From: Hexactinellida sp. DTS-2022
Taxonomy: Eukaryota > Porifera > Hexactinellida
Reading direction: 5' to 3'
Assembly (NCBI GenBank): GCA_028753945.1
Contig: JAPNXP010000002.1
Coordinates: forward strand, 13,020,001-13,084,000
DNA: 64,000 bases
The notes beneath the pieces were generated by a model that worked only from the letters and a program-made list of their open reading frames with translations, ran no database searches and was not told where the DNA came from. The position numbers were made by a program, and so were the translations under genes. Shown here in pieces: positions 54,792-63,942 of the stretch (position 1 is its first letter; every line of letters starts with the position of its first letter).

Positions 54792-56090
54792 ATGGAGGGT
54801 CCAGTAGTTAGAGAGTTACCAGCTGTTTCACCCACCAGGGTCCACACGGCAAAGGGAGCGAGGTCAGTTGCACAACCAAAGTTAAGAGGTACAAAGGCAT
54901 TACCCTCAAAGCCGTTATTCTTTATGGGCGAGGGTAACAACTGTGAGTTAATATTGACTGTAATGGAAGAAATGGGATGGGAACGAAGTGACAATCGTGA
55001 GCGATTCAAGCTGAAATGGGTGCAGTTGAAAAGCAGTATTCTTTATAGAGAGTTTAAAGAAGGCATTCAGATGGTCAACCATTTCCCAAACATGGAATTG
55101 ATTGGAAATAAGAGAAATCTCGTTGAGAGTCTAAGGGAATACTCGAGATTCCAATTGAAATTCAATCCTATGAAACCAATTGTCTTAACGGACTTTCTAC
55201 CTGAAACATTCCTTTTGGATAACCCACGAGAAAAGGAGACTTTTCTCCACACAATCCAGTCTGAAGGAAGTATATGGATTTGTAAACCGACTCATAGGAA
55301 CCAGGGCCAAGGTGTTAAATTTAGTATAAGTTTATTCTGTACAAACTTGTGTGCTTACCTTTTTTATTTAGGTATATTTCTTATCCGTGGTCCAGGCGAA
55401 GCAGAATCAAAACTCTCAGTTCAATCTCACCCTCCTTCTTTCAAAGCTATACGCAAATTGGTGCAGCGTTACATTATTAACCCATTGCTGCTTGAAGACA
55501 GGAAATTTGACATCCGAGTTTACATGTTAATCATTGCAGCGAAGCCATATTTGGTATTCTACCACAGTGGTTATATAAGGTTATCGTGTGTACCTTTTGT
55601 ATTGGATAATGATGACATGCATACTCACCTGACAAACCAATTCATACAGAAACAACACCCGTCTTACCATGAGGTAAAGGAAACTACTGTTTGGGATTTC
55701 GAACATTTCCAGCAGTATATCGATGAGTTTTATACTGAAGCGAAGCACCTGCCTCCTCGCTGGGTTTTCACTACAATGACTAAAAAAATACAAAATATAA
55801 TGCAAATATGCTTTTCAAGCATAATGCGTAAATTACATCACCGTGTTGGATATTTTGAAATATTAGGATTCGACTTTATGGTTGATTCTGAATTCAAAAT
55901 TTGGTTAATTGAAGTTAACGTTAATCCAGCCCTCCATACGAACTGTGATGTTCTCCAGGATGTAATTCCTAATATTGTTAAGAGCAGCATTATTCTAAGC
56001 CTAGAAGTATTCGAGAAATGTATAAAGCATAAGCCATTGCTACCATTAAGTCTCCACAGCTCATTTATCCCTATTTATAAAGGTCGTTAA
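54792..56090 (+). CDS. TTLL10: TTLL10, tubulin tyrosine ligase-like polyglycylase
   Basis: Two exons, 54792-55311 and 55372-56090, joined in phase 1. The 60-bp intron (GTGTTAAATT...TTATTTAG) is in frame and open, so genomic translation reads through it. Splicing restores NQGQGIFLIRG, the conserved ATP-grasp loop. The mature protein is about 412 residues. TTLL10 extends polyglycine side chains on tubulin and other proteins of axonemes. Key segments are PLFFMGEGNN at about 41, IWICKPT, KFDIRVYMLI, HLTNQFIQK, WVFTTMTKKIQNIM, GFDFMVDSEFKIWLIEVNVNP and ALHTNCDVL. It lacks the long C-terminal tail of some homologues. TTATCTAG ends 11 nt before the ATG. Confidence 0.94.
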   Translation: MEGPVVRELPAVSPTRVHTAKGARSVAQPKLRGTKALPSKPLFFMGEGNNCELILTVMEEMGWERSDNRERFKLKWVQLKSSILYREFKEGIQMVNHFPNMELIGNKRNLVESLREYSRFQLKFNPMKPIVLTDFLPETFLLDNPREKETFLHTIQSEGSIWICKPTHRNQGQGVKFSISLFCTNLCAYLFYLGIFLIRGPGEAESKLSVQSHPPSFKAIRKLVQRYIINPLLLEDRKFDIRVYMLIIAAKPYLVFYHSGYIRLSCVPFVLDNDDMHTHLTNQFIQKQHPSYHEVKETTVWDFEHFQQYIDEFYTEAKHLPPRWVFTTMTKKIQNIMQICFSSIMRKLHHRVGYFEILGFDFMVDSEFKIWLIEVNVNPALHTNCDVLQDVIPNIVKSSIILSLEVFEKCIKHKPLLPLSLHSSFIPIYKGR

Positions 56091-56299
56091 TGCTTCTTAT
56101 TTTAACAAAATTCACTTCGAAATATATGAGTTTTCTTTAACACCGTTTTCTTTTTTATCCCTTTATTTAAATTGTTTTTCTGTATTTACCTGTATTTATG
56201 AACAGATGTTAACTAATTCTCACATTTACTATGATACGTAAGTTTGCTTAAATGATCAACAACAATACTATTTCTACAATTATTTGCTTCTTAGCAATT

Positions 56300-58282
56300 A
56301 TGCGCACAATAATTGCGCTCTTCGCATTCACGCATCTCACCCTATCTACACTTCTCGATGATTATATATATTACAAATATCAGAACGACTTGCTTGCGCC
56401 ACCATGTATTCGCATGGTTAACTCTACACACCAGATCGGCTGTTCCACCGGCGCATATCCTCAATCGGGCACTTTAGTCGAAGTTACCACAGATTCCGAT
56501 TTTGAATTTGTATTGAAACCTGGGTCTCACAGTCCGTATATCGCCTTGATTAATCTCTATCAGTACACGAGGGATAATCTACTGAAGTTCCACGCTTCGG
56601 ATTCTGTGGTAGGTGTTCTCATTGATGTTACGACACAGCCTGATGATCTGCACTCGTTTTCTCCTCAATCTGAATGCCCCAATAATGCGGGTTCTAAAGA
56701 GAAATCTCATTGCAATTTGAATCCTATTGGAAATGGTCTCGATTTCTTTGACTTTAGTGATTTTCCTATTTTCGCCATTAAGGATGAATCGATTATGAGT
56801 AATCTTAAAGAATGCAACCGACACAACAAATACATTTCTGGTATTTCCTATGTATGCTCCGTACAGCTAACATCTCGTATGTACGCGGCTGTCAACACAG
56901 AAGTTTGTACACGAAGAGTAGCGTACGTACTCCCTCAGCTAACGAGTGCGAACTCCTATTGCTCTTTCCTGCAAGGTTGGTCCGTTTGGGGTACTTTATT
57001 TCCATTGTCAGAGAACACAAACTATAACACTAAAGAGGATGGTATCATAATCGTGGCGGCTCAGTTGGATGCTTCAGCATTCTTCCACGACCTTTCTTAT
57101 GGAGCTGAACACGATTTGTCTGCTATAGTAACACTCGTAGGAATTGCTGAAGTTCTTGGTAAGCTGAAACGACTTGGTCTTATTTCTGATAGTGGCAATC
57201 CTATTGTATTCGCATTGTTTGATGGAGATGAATGGCAACATATCGGATCTTCTAAAATGGCTTATGACATTTCAATTGGAAATTTCCCTATGTTTTCATC
57301 GATAAATATTACTCACGAAGGAATAAAGCATTTCCTTAGTATAGGTCAAGTTGCGCTTTCCGTTAATGAATCTTGGTACATTCACTCAACTAAATTTGCC
57401 AACAGTGACTCTGTTTTTATTGACGCCTTGAAGGATTCTTCTCAATTGAATAATATTAACTTCACTTTTCTCGATGATGGACTTGGATTGCCTAGCACAA
57501 TGACTTACTTCAGTCATTTCGCTGATGACATATCAGGAGTTGTTATCACCGACTATAACGATTCGTTTGAAAATCGATTTTATGGAAGTTTTCTTGATAA
57601 TGAAAAGAATTTGCGATTAGAATCAAATTCTGATGCAATCCAGAATATTCTAAAGCTCTGCAAGTCTCTAACTGAGTCAATACTCACAATATCGAATACT
57701 ACATTAATTGATGCTATTGATACATCTTGTAACGAATCATTACTAATGCAATTGTTCACTTGTTTTCTGGTTGACTCATCTTGTGCTCTATTTAGCGAGG
57801 TGTCTCCGCCTGACCTCCCGGTATCCTCAGGCCCCGTGTCTCGCTATGTAAGCGTACAAACCACAACATCCCTAAACTCGCTACTCGCACACAACCTGCT
57901 AGCTTATTTCCTTGGTGAGATAACGCCTACAGACAAGGAAAACTGTACTGTTGATATTTCCCCTACTTCTGAGTCTCTATACCGCACGTACTTCGCCAAA
58001 GGTCGTAACTATAATTCCACAAGCCAAACGGGTGTATGCGTCAACAGCACAGTTTACTATTATAAAGCAATATCTCCAAGCGTGGAACTGAACACATTGG
58101 GTAGTGACTCGGTTTATTCCACTTGGGCCGAGTCGATCTGGGAGACGCCCAGTATTTGGATTTACATTGCTTCAAATAATTACATTAACTATGGCGAATT
58201 CATGCTAGGATTCGTGATGACACTAGTGACATTAATTGGTTCAGTTATTATCAAGGTAAGAGCCACACACATTTTCCATTAA
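56300..58282 (+). CDS. NCSTN: Nicastrin, gamma-secretase subunit
   Basis: A single-exon gene of 660 residues. Nicastrin is the glycosylated subunit of gamma-secretase (with presenilin, APH1 and PEN2) that gates substrate entry for intramembrane cleavage of Notch-type proteins. The Met at 56300 gives a signal peptide (RTIIALFAFTHLTLS). CTTCTTAG ends 5 nt before it, so the upstream Met at 56252 is less likely. The aminopeptidase-like core has GIIIVAAQLDASAFFHD and, at about 308, DGDEWQHIGSSKMAYD, the counterpart of the DYIGS region. Many N-glycosylation sites are present. One C-terminal membrane segment (about 632-652) is followed by a short tail. A GTAAGA at 58256 could be a splice donor to a different tail, but the tail as read has a plausible length. 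Confidence 0.95.
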   Translation: MRTIIALFAFTHLTLSTLLDDYIYYKYQNDLLAPPCIRMVNSTHQIGCSTGAYPQSGTLVEVTTDSDFEFVLKPGSHSPYIALINLYQYTRDNLLKFHASDSVVGVLIDVTTQPDDLHSFSPQSECPNNAGSKEKSHCNLNPIGNGLDFFDFSDFPIFAIKDESIMSNLKECNRHNKYISGISYVCSVQLTSRMYAAVNTEVCTRRVAYVLPQLTSANSYCSFLQGWSVWGTLFPLSENTNYNTKEDGIIIVAAQLDASAFFHDLSYGAEHDLSAIVTLVGIAEVLGKLKRLGLISDSGNPIVFALFDGDEWQHIGSSKMAYDISIGNFPMFSSINITHEGIKHFLSIGQVALSVNESWYIHSTKFANSDSVFIDALKDSSQLNNINFTFLDDGLGLPSTMTYFSHFADDISGVVITDYNDSFENRFYGSFLDNEKNLRLESNSDAIQNILKLCKSLTESILTISNTTLIDAIDTSCNESLLMQLFTCFLVDSSCALFSEVSPPDLPVSSGPVSRYVSVQTTTSLNSLLAHNLLAYFLGEITPTDKENCTVDISPTSESLYRTYFAKGRNYNSTSQTGVCVNSTVYYYKAISPSVELNTLGSDSVYSTWAESIWETPSIWIYIASNNYINYGEFMLGFVMTLVTLIGSVIIKVRATHIFH

Positions 58283-58757
58283 TTCCTCTGTTGTAATATT
58301 GCATATATTGCATCATATTTGTTGAATTTTCTGTTATGTTCTTGAGTCATATACTAATGGTTGTGTTGATTGCATTTTTCTGTTTGTGAATTATTATTCA
58401 TTGATCATTCCAATTTACTTTTAGCTTCTCTAGGCTGTATTAATTAAGTATTGTTATAGATTGACAAACGTTATTAATTCATACGAATTTGTATAAGATC
58501 ACCTGCTGGATAACGAGGTAATGCAAACACTATTGTAATTTGGCTTCATATATTACATAATGTATCATTTGGGTTGATTATTCATAGTCAAGTTGTTACT
58601 CCAATAATAGTCTTCATGTAAAATATAATATCCTTCTTTGATTAGGCTTAGATTTCAATCCTTGTAGAATCATATATAAATTATTCAATTGCGGGATTGG
58701 TAAAAATGAATATTTTTGCTTTGGACAATTAACACGTTTGATATCTTCCTGTCTTAG
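58283..58757. other. AT-rich spacer between nicastrin and the S10 peptidases
   Basis: No ORF or repeat recognised. It ends with TATCTTCCTGTCTTAG (to 58757), a strong acceptor-like sequence. Confidence 0.45.
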
Positions 58758-58785
58758 TAAGTATCTATTCTATAATATAAATTTT

Positions 58786-60126
58786 ATGGGAAAATATATA
58801 ATAAGTTGGGCGGTTTTCCTGGTTGTTATGTGCATTTCCGCATTAAAATCCGCTAATTCACTCCCTGATTCAACAATCGAGAATCAAGTGCAAAACTTTT
58901 CTTGGCCTGATAAAGTTCAACAATATTCTGGGTATATAAACGTGAACAAAACTAATGGGAACCATTTTTTTTATTGGTTTTTTGAGAGCCGTAGTTATCC
59001 TTCAAGAGACCCGCTTATCCTGTGGTTGACTGGTGGCCCTGGGTGCTCCAGTTCGTTGGCATTACTCGTCGAAAATGGACCCTTCTTGATGAATAATGAA
59101 AGTGGGAAAATATAATATAATATTTACGGTTGGAATAGCTTCGCAAACCTCCTCTACGTGGATCAACCAGTAGGTACTGGATATTCATATACAGACAATC
59201 CATTTGGCATCGAAACTAATGAAAAAACAATAGCACGCGAACTGACAACTTTCATGGAGGAATTTTATAAAAAATTTCCCAAATACGCCGAATTACCTCT
59301 CTTTATTTTTGGGGAAAGTTACGCAGGTCATTATATTCCTCCTTTCTCAGCCTACATACTAAATAACAGCCCAGTCATAAAAGCTAATTTGAAAGGCATC
59401 GCTATAGGAGACGGTTGGGTGAATCCCAAACTGCAATTTTACTCTTATCTCGACTTCATGAGCAGCATTAATTTCATCAATAAGGAATATATAGAATTGC
59501 TAGACGACCTATTCCGTAAACCCTGTATGAAACTATTTGAGGATGGAAATGAAATATTGAGTGGTTTCGAGTGTCAACTATACAGTGAGGCAATGATGGA
59601 TTCCGCTGAATTACATATGAAGCGGTCAATAAATACTTATGATGTTAGAGTCAGGTGCACTGAACTTCCAGGCTGTTATGATTTTAGTAAAACACATGAT
59701 TTTCTCAATCGAAAAGAAGTTCAAAAGTCGTTAGGAGTAGACAGGTATTGGCTGTCATGCAGCTTAACTCCGAATTTATTTCTCCTTATGGATGAAATGA
59801 AGGATTATCATGCTGATGTCGCTTTCACAATTGAACAAGGTGTGCAAGTACTGATATACAGTGGGAAAGAAGACTACATATGCGACTATTTGGGCGCTAA
59901 GGCCTGGACAGAATCAATGGAATGGCCGGGAAAAAGTGACTTTGTAGAGAAAAATCTTACAAATTGGGTCTACAATGGAGCCAATGTTGGTGAATATAAA
60001 ACGGTAGCAAATTTAACTTTATTGTTTATTGAAAATGCTGGCCATATGGTACCAATGAACCAACCAGAAATATCCCTCGCAATGGTACGTAATTTTCTCA
60101 ACCGTAGACCATTTGAAATGAGCTGA
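58786..60126 (+). pseudogene. Serine carboxypeptidase (S10, carboxypeptidase Y type), copy 1, one in-frame stop
   Basis: The frame is open from the signal peptide ([18 protein letters not shown]) to the C-terminus except for TAA at 59113-59115 (codon 110), just before YGWNSFANLLYVDQPVGTGY. Everything else looks functional: [12 protein letters not shown], catalytic Ser in FGESYAGHYIP, catalytic Asp in SGKEDYICDYLG and catalytic His in AGHMVPMNQP. Paralogue 2 lies 258 bp downstream and aligns along the whole length. The stop lies in an ATAATATAAT tract where the paralogue has two extra codons. Recent pseudogenisation, a sequence error, or recoding are possible; the first is most likely. The role of an intact enzyme would be a secreted or lysosomal carboxypeptidase. 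Confidence 0.85.
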
Positions 60127-60384
60127 TCAGCTGTTCTGTATTCGCCAACTTAAAACTTAATATTGGTATGCATGATTTCATAGTCAATTAACATAGTTGA
60201 GTGAATTCAATAATTCCTTTCATAATTGTAATGATTCTTTCTTTCAGTAGTCATATTAGTTTATATTCCTAAATCCTATAAAACCGAATACCGACTTTTC
60301 GATTCAAGAAATAATCCTGTATCGTAATGTCAGTACATATTTCATTAATCAAATATTTAAAAATTCTTTCCATTTACCTTAGCT

Positions 60385-61743
60385 ATGATGAAAAACCTTT
60401 TCTTCGCGTTAGGACTTTTTACCATCATCTCCGTATATGGTAACGAGAATGAACACTCCAATTATGCCGATAGTTATCCCTGGCCCGACAATGTAACACA
60501 ATACTCCGGTTATATTGTAGTGAACAAGACACATGGCAACCACTTCTTCTATTGGTTCTTCGAGAGTAGGATGACTCCTTCACAGGATCCGCTAATCTTG
60601 TGGTTAACTGGGGGTCCTGGTTGTTCTAGTTCTCTGGCTCTGTTAGCTGAGAATGGCCCATTTGTCATGAGAAACGGTGCAAAAACACCTGTACTGAACA
60701 AATTTGGGTGGAACAGCTTCACTAACCTTCTCTACGTCGATCAACCTGTTGGGACAGGGTTCTCTTATCCCGACAGCCCATTTGGTATTGAAACTAATGA
60801 AAAGACTATTGCTCGTGAACTGACTGTCTTTTTAGAAGAATTCTATCAGAAATATCCAAAGTATTCCGCTCTTCCTCTCTTCATTATTGGCGAGAGTTAT
60901 GGTGGTCATTTTGTGCCAGCTTTCTCAGCTTACATAGTAAAGAATAGCCCAATCCTCACTAAGAATTTGAAAGGTATCGGCATTGGAAATGGGTGGGTTG
61001 ATCCGAAACAACAATACCCAGCTTATACTGAATTCATGCATAAGATAGGTTTCATTACAGACGCTCAATTTACAGATCTTAATTATGTGAAGGATATGTG
61101 TGAAGCATTAATTGAATTTGGCTCCACTGTGATGGCTATGGACATGTGTGGCGTATATATGGAGTTAGTTTTGAAGTTAGCTGAAGGGAATATCAATCGC
61201 TCTATCAATGTTTATGATACGAGGATCCCTTGTGATAAGCCTCCTCTATGTTATGACTTCAGTAACATTGACAACTTTCTCAACAGTGATGAAATCCGCG
61301 AGGCTTTGGGAGTAAATCGTAGCTGGACTGAGTGTAATATGGGTGTACATTTGGCACTTTTGGGCGACTGGATGAAGGAATTTGAGAGTGACGTTGCGTT
61401 AACTCTTAAAAAAGGTGTACGAGTACTAGTGTATAGTGGCAAAGAGGATTTTATTTGTAATTATCTGGGAGGGCATTCTTGGACCGATAAGATGAATTGG
61501 GCAGGGAAAATACAATTCGATGAAAAAAACTTCACTGATTGGATATTGAATGGGGAAAAGGTTGGCGAGTCCAAGTCATACGGAAACCTAACCTTTATTG
61601 AGATCGAATCAGCTGGACATATGGTCCCAATGGATCAGCCTGAGGTTGCGCTTGAAATGGTTAAATTGTTTGTTAACAACAAACCTTTTATGAACGCTAA
61701 CAAAAAGCACTACAAAAAAATACGCTATCTCTCGTTGTTTTGA
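60385..61743 (+). CDS. Serine carboxypeptidase (S10, carboxypeptidase Y type), copy 2, intact
   Basis: A single-exon gene of 452 residues with signal peptide MMKNLFFALGLFTIISVYG. It removes C-terminal residues from peptides, probably in lysosomes or outside the cell. The catalytic triad is Ser171 (GESYGGH), Asp355 (SGKEDFICNYLGG) and His412 (AGHMVPMDQP). The oxyanion-loop motif [12 protein letters not shown] is present. The sequence around SINVYDTRIPCDK, LCYDFSN and WMKEFESDVA resembles yeast carboxypeptidase Y and its plant counterparts more than animal cathepsin A; this is judged by eye. Several N-glycosylation sites are visible. CCATTTACCTTAG ends 2 nt before the ATG. It is a tandem duplicate of the preceding pseudogene. 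Confidence 0.96.
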   Translation: MMKNLFFALGLFTIISVYGNENEHSNYADSYPWPDNVTQYSGYIVVNKTHGNHFFYWFFESRMTPSQDPLILWLTGGPGCSSSLALLAENGPFVMRNGAKTPVLNKFGWNSFTNLLYVDQPVGTGFSYPDSPFGIETNEKTIARELTVFLEEFYQKYPKYSALPLFIIGESYGGHFVPAFSAYIVKNSPILTKNLKGIGIGNGWVDPKQQYPAYTEFMHKIGFITDAQFTDLNYVKDMCEALIEFGSTVMAMDMCGVYMELVLKLAEGNINRSINVYDTRIPCDKPPLCYDFSNIDNFLNSDEIREALGVNRSWTECNMGVHLALLGDWMKEFESDVALTLKKGVRVLVYSGKEDFICNYLGGHSWTDKMNWAGKIQFDEKNFTDWILNGEKVGESKSYGNLTFIEIESAGHMVPMDQPEVALEMVKLFVNNKPFMNANKKHYKKIRYLSLF

Positions 61744-63283
61744 TATGTTAACATGTAAATGATTTGTAGTTATGTAGTTAGAACATCATTTATTGACTTA
61801 CACTATTAAGTTGAATATAAATACGTACATACTTACTTAATTGTGACATTCCATTCTTATTCTGTGTTAATTAATTCTTTAACTGGGATTCCTTTTAATT
61901 ATATATGTTATTCTCTTTATGAAATACACAACCATACTTGCTATATAAGGTCTGTGTAGATGTATATCTGCTCATTGTTACTGTGCCGACTATACTATAG
62001 TATAGTGGCCCAGTATTGGTCTTAGTGCTTTGGTATATTATTGGTCCGTAGCCTCTCTACTGAACAGAGTTTAATTAACTAAGAACCCAAAATTTCACGA
62101 CAGGTGTCTCATGGGTTACAGATATGCACCTGGGGTCACGATTTTTTACTACATTTTTTTGGACACATTTTTGCACCTGTTTAATATTAGAAAAAGAACA
62201 ATAAATAGTGCACAAATATTTAATTTATATGCATTCGATAGAGAATTAAATTCTACACCTTTTCACAGTGCACGAATTTTTAAATTGAGTTTCGTTTGTG
62301 CCACAATTGAGTTGCAAGTTTCCTTTGTTTACTAACACTTCAGTTCAATTGAAGTGTTAAATCGAATTCTATTGTTTCAACTTGTGATAATTACATTGAT
62401 TCAACTTGTGAGATCGAGTAGGCTTCTATTTTCCAATTGAAAAAAAAGATTATATATAACACAACAACGACAGATTATGTGATTATATTTACTTCTGCGA
62501 GAATATTATTGCACTGTTAATATACTGACGTAATTAATTATAATTAATTCAGTCAGTATATTACTTATATAGATGCTCCCAATTTGTTTATTAGGGGTTA
62601 TCGAGAGTGCGGAATTGAAATTTGATAACCAAATTAATTAATTAATTATTCATGACAAAATAATTTAACTTAATAATTGTAAGTTGACATTGAAATTGGT
62701 GTTAAATTATAAATAATATTAATTATTATTTATACTAATTAATTAAATACCATAAATCTCAGAAATCAAATAAGATAGAAACAAACTTCCAATTTATCAA
62801 TTGATCCTTATGCCACGTAACACCTATACAAATGGGTCTTGACACCTTGAGGTGATGATGACATCGTCAAAAAGTGTGTTTTTACAATTTTGTTAATTTG
62901 ATATTTAAAATGGGCTAGTTGATTTTGGGTGATGACCCAACACTCACATAAAAATGCTGAGTCATCAGCTATTATATTCTACTCAAACTTGAATATCTCA
63001 AAAATTATGTGAACAAAATGGAAACTTCCACCACTCTAAGGGTCGATGCCTTCTGTAACACCTTTTTGAAATAATCTAACACCTTCATAGTGATGATGAA
63101 ATGGCGAAAAACAAAATCCAAAATTGCAGCTGTGCCGACAGCATGTTCCTTTGGAGGCACTATCAATAAACAACACAAAAATATAGTGCCACCAAAGGAA
63201 CATGCGTCGGCACAGGCTGCAATTTTTGATTTTTAGTATACGTAGCTACTAGCTATACATATTGACTATCTGTTCTCAACTTA
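61744..63283. other. AT-rich intergenic region with a hairpin
   Basis: No gene supported. It contains palindromic TTAATTAATTA tracts (62520-62760), GATGATGA-type motifs at about 62850 and 63090, and the long hairpin at 63122-63224. The 74-codon ORF at 62111 has no recognisable features. Confidence 0.5.
63122..63224. repeat. Near-perfect hairpin, about 43-bp stem
   Basis: The left arm AATTGCAGCTGTGCCGACAG + CATGTTCCTTTGGAGGCACT and the right arm AGTGCCACCAAAGGAACATG + CGTCGGCACAGGCTGCAATT pair with one mismatch and two single-base bulges around a loop of about 20 nt. It could be a small foldback element or a transcribed hairpin. Confidence 0.85.
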
Positions 63284-63400
63284 CAGTAGTCTCTCGTTAA
63301 TAGGAACACCAGGGGACCGACGGCTAGGGGAATTATACCTTGTACTCTTTAACCGATATCATTAACCGTTAGCAAATGTATCCTTAGGAATTGGTACAAA
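63284..63400. repeat. Pogo-like element end
   Basis: CAGTAGTCTCTCGTTAATAG after TA, then GGGGACCGACGG and TTAACCGATATCATTAACCG. It matches the start of the remnant at 52923. The right border was not found. Confidence 0.5.
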
Positions 63401-63425
63401 TCTAGATTTAGTATGACATCTTAGT

Positions 63426-63942
63426 CAGGGTTACCGTGGGTATGGGAATTCCCATAGGATTCCCATATGGAATGGGAATGGGAATTTTTTTAGCCTATGG
63501 GAATTCCCACATGTGGGAATCCTGTGGGAATACCCATAGGACTAGCAATAGAATTTCCACAAATTCATATAGATAATGAGAATCCTTATACACACGTATA
63601 GAGCTGAGCTTTGTAGAGTTCAGATTTTTCCCATACTAAAAGCCCAGGCTTACTTTCTAAAGGCCAATTTCAAACTCTGGAAAAAAACTGACCTTTCTCA
63701 GTGCCTGAATACACATAGTGAAAAACTGAACTCTACTAGAGCTGAGCTCTAAAAGTAATTTCATAGATAATTATATTACAATAAAGCATAGTGTTCATTA
63801 TGGTTGTAGACAAGTGTATAAATATATATATAGTTTGGATTTTATATTAGGAATTTTATTTCCGCATGTGGGAATCCTATGGGAATTCCCACATAAATCC
63901 TGTAGGAATGGGAATGAAAATTCCCTTCCCACGGCAACCCTG
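63426..63942. mobile_element. hAT-like element with TGGGAATTCCCA subterminal repeats
   Basis: Ends CAGGGTTACCGTGGG and CCCACGGCAACCCTG are inverted. CATCTTAG precedes and CATCTTAC follows, a 7/8 match that would fit an 8-bp hAT duplication if one base (63425) belongs to the element. Subterminal DNA is packed with GGGAATTCCCA-type palindromes. A 154-bp MITE is inserted inside. Confidence 0.75.
63597..63750. mobile_element. Second copy of the TATAGAGCTGAGC MITE, nested
   Basis: Nearly identical to 48783-48943 over the interior (GCCCAGGCTTACTTTCTAAA, TGACCTTTCTCAGTGC). Its right end is altered (CTACTAGAGCTGAGCTCT). It lies inside the hAT-like element at 63426-63942. Confidence 0.88.

Noticed and set aside
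59092-59129. A ~38-bp intron removing the stop in S10 copy 1
   Set aside because: A GTGGG...AATAG excision would also remove the conserved YGWNS before FANLLYVDQP, and no other intron here is so short.
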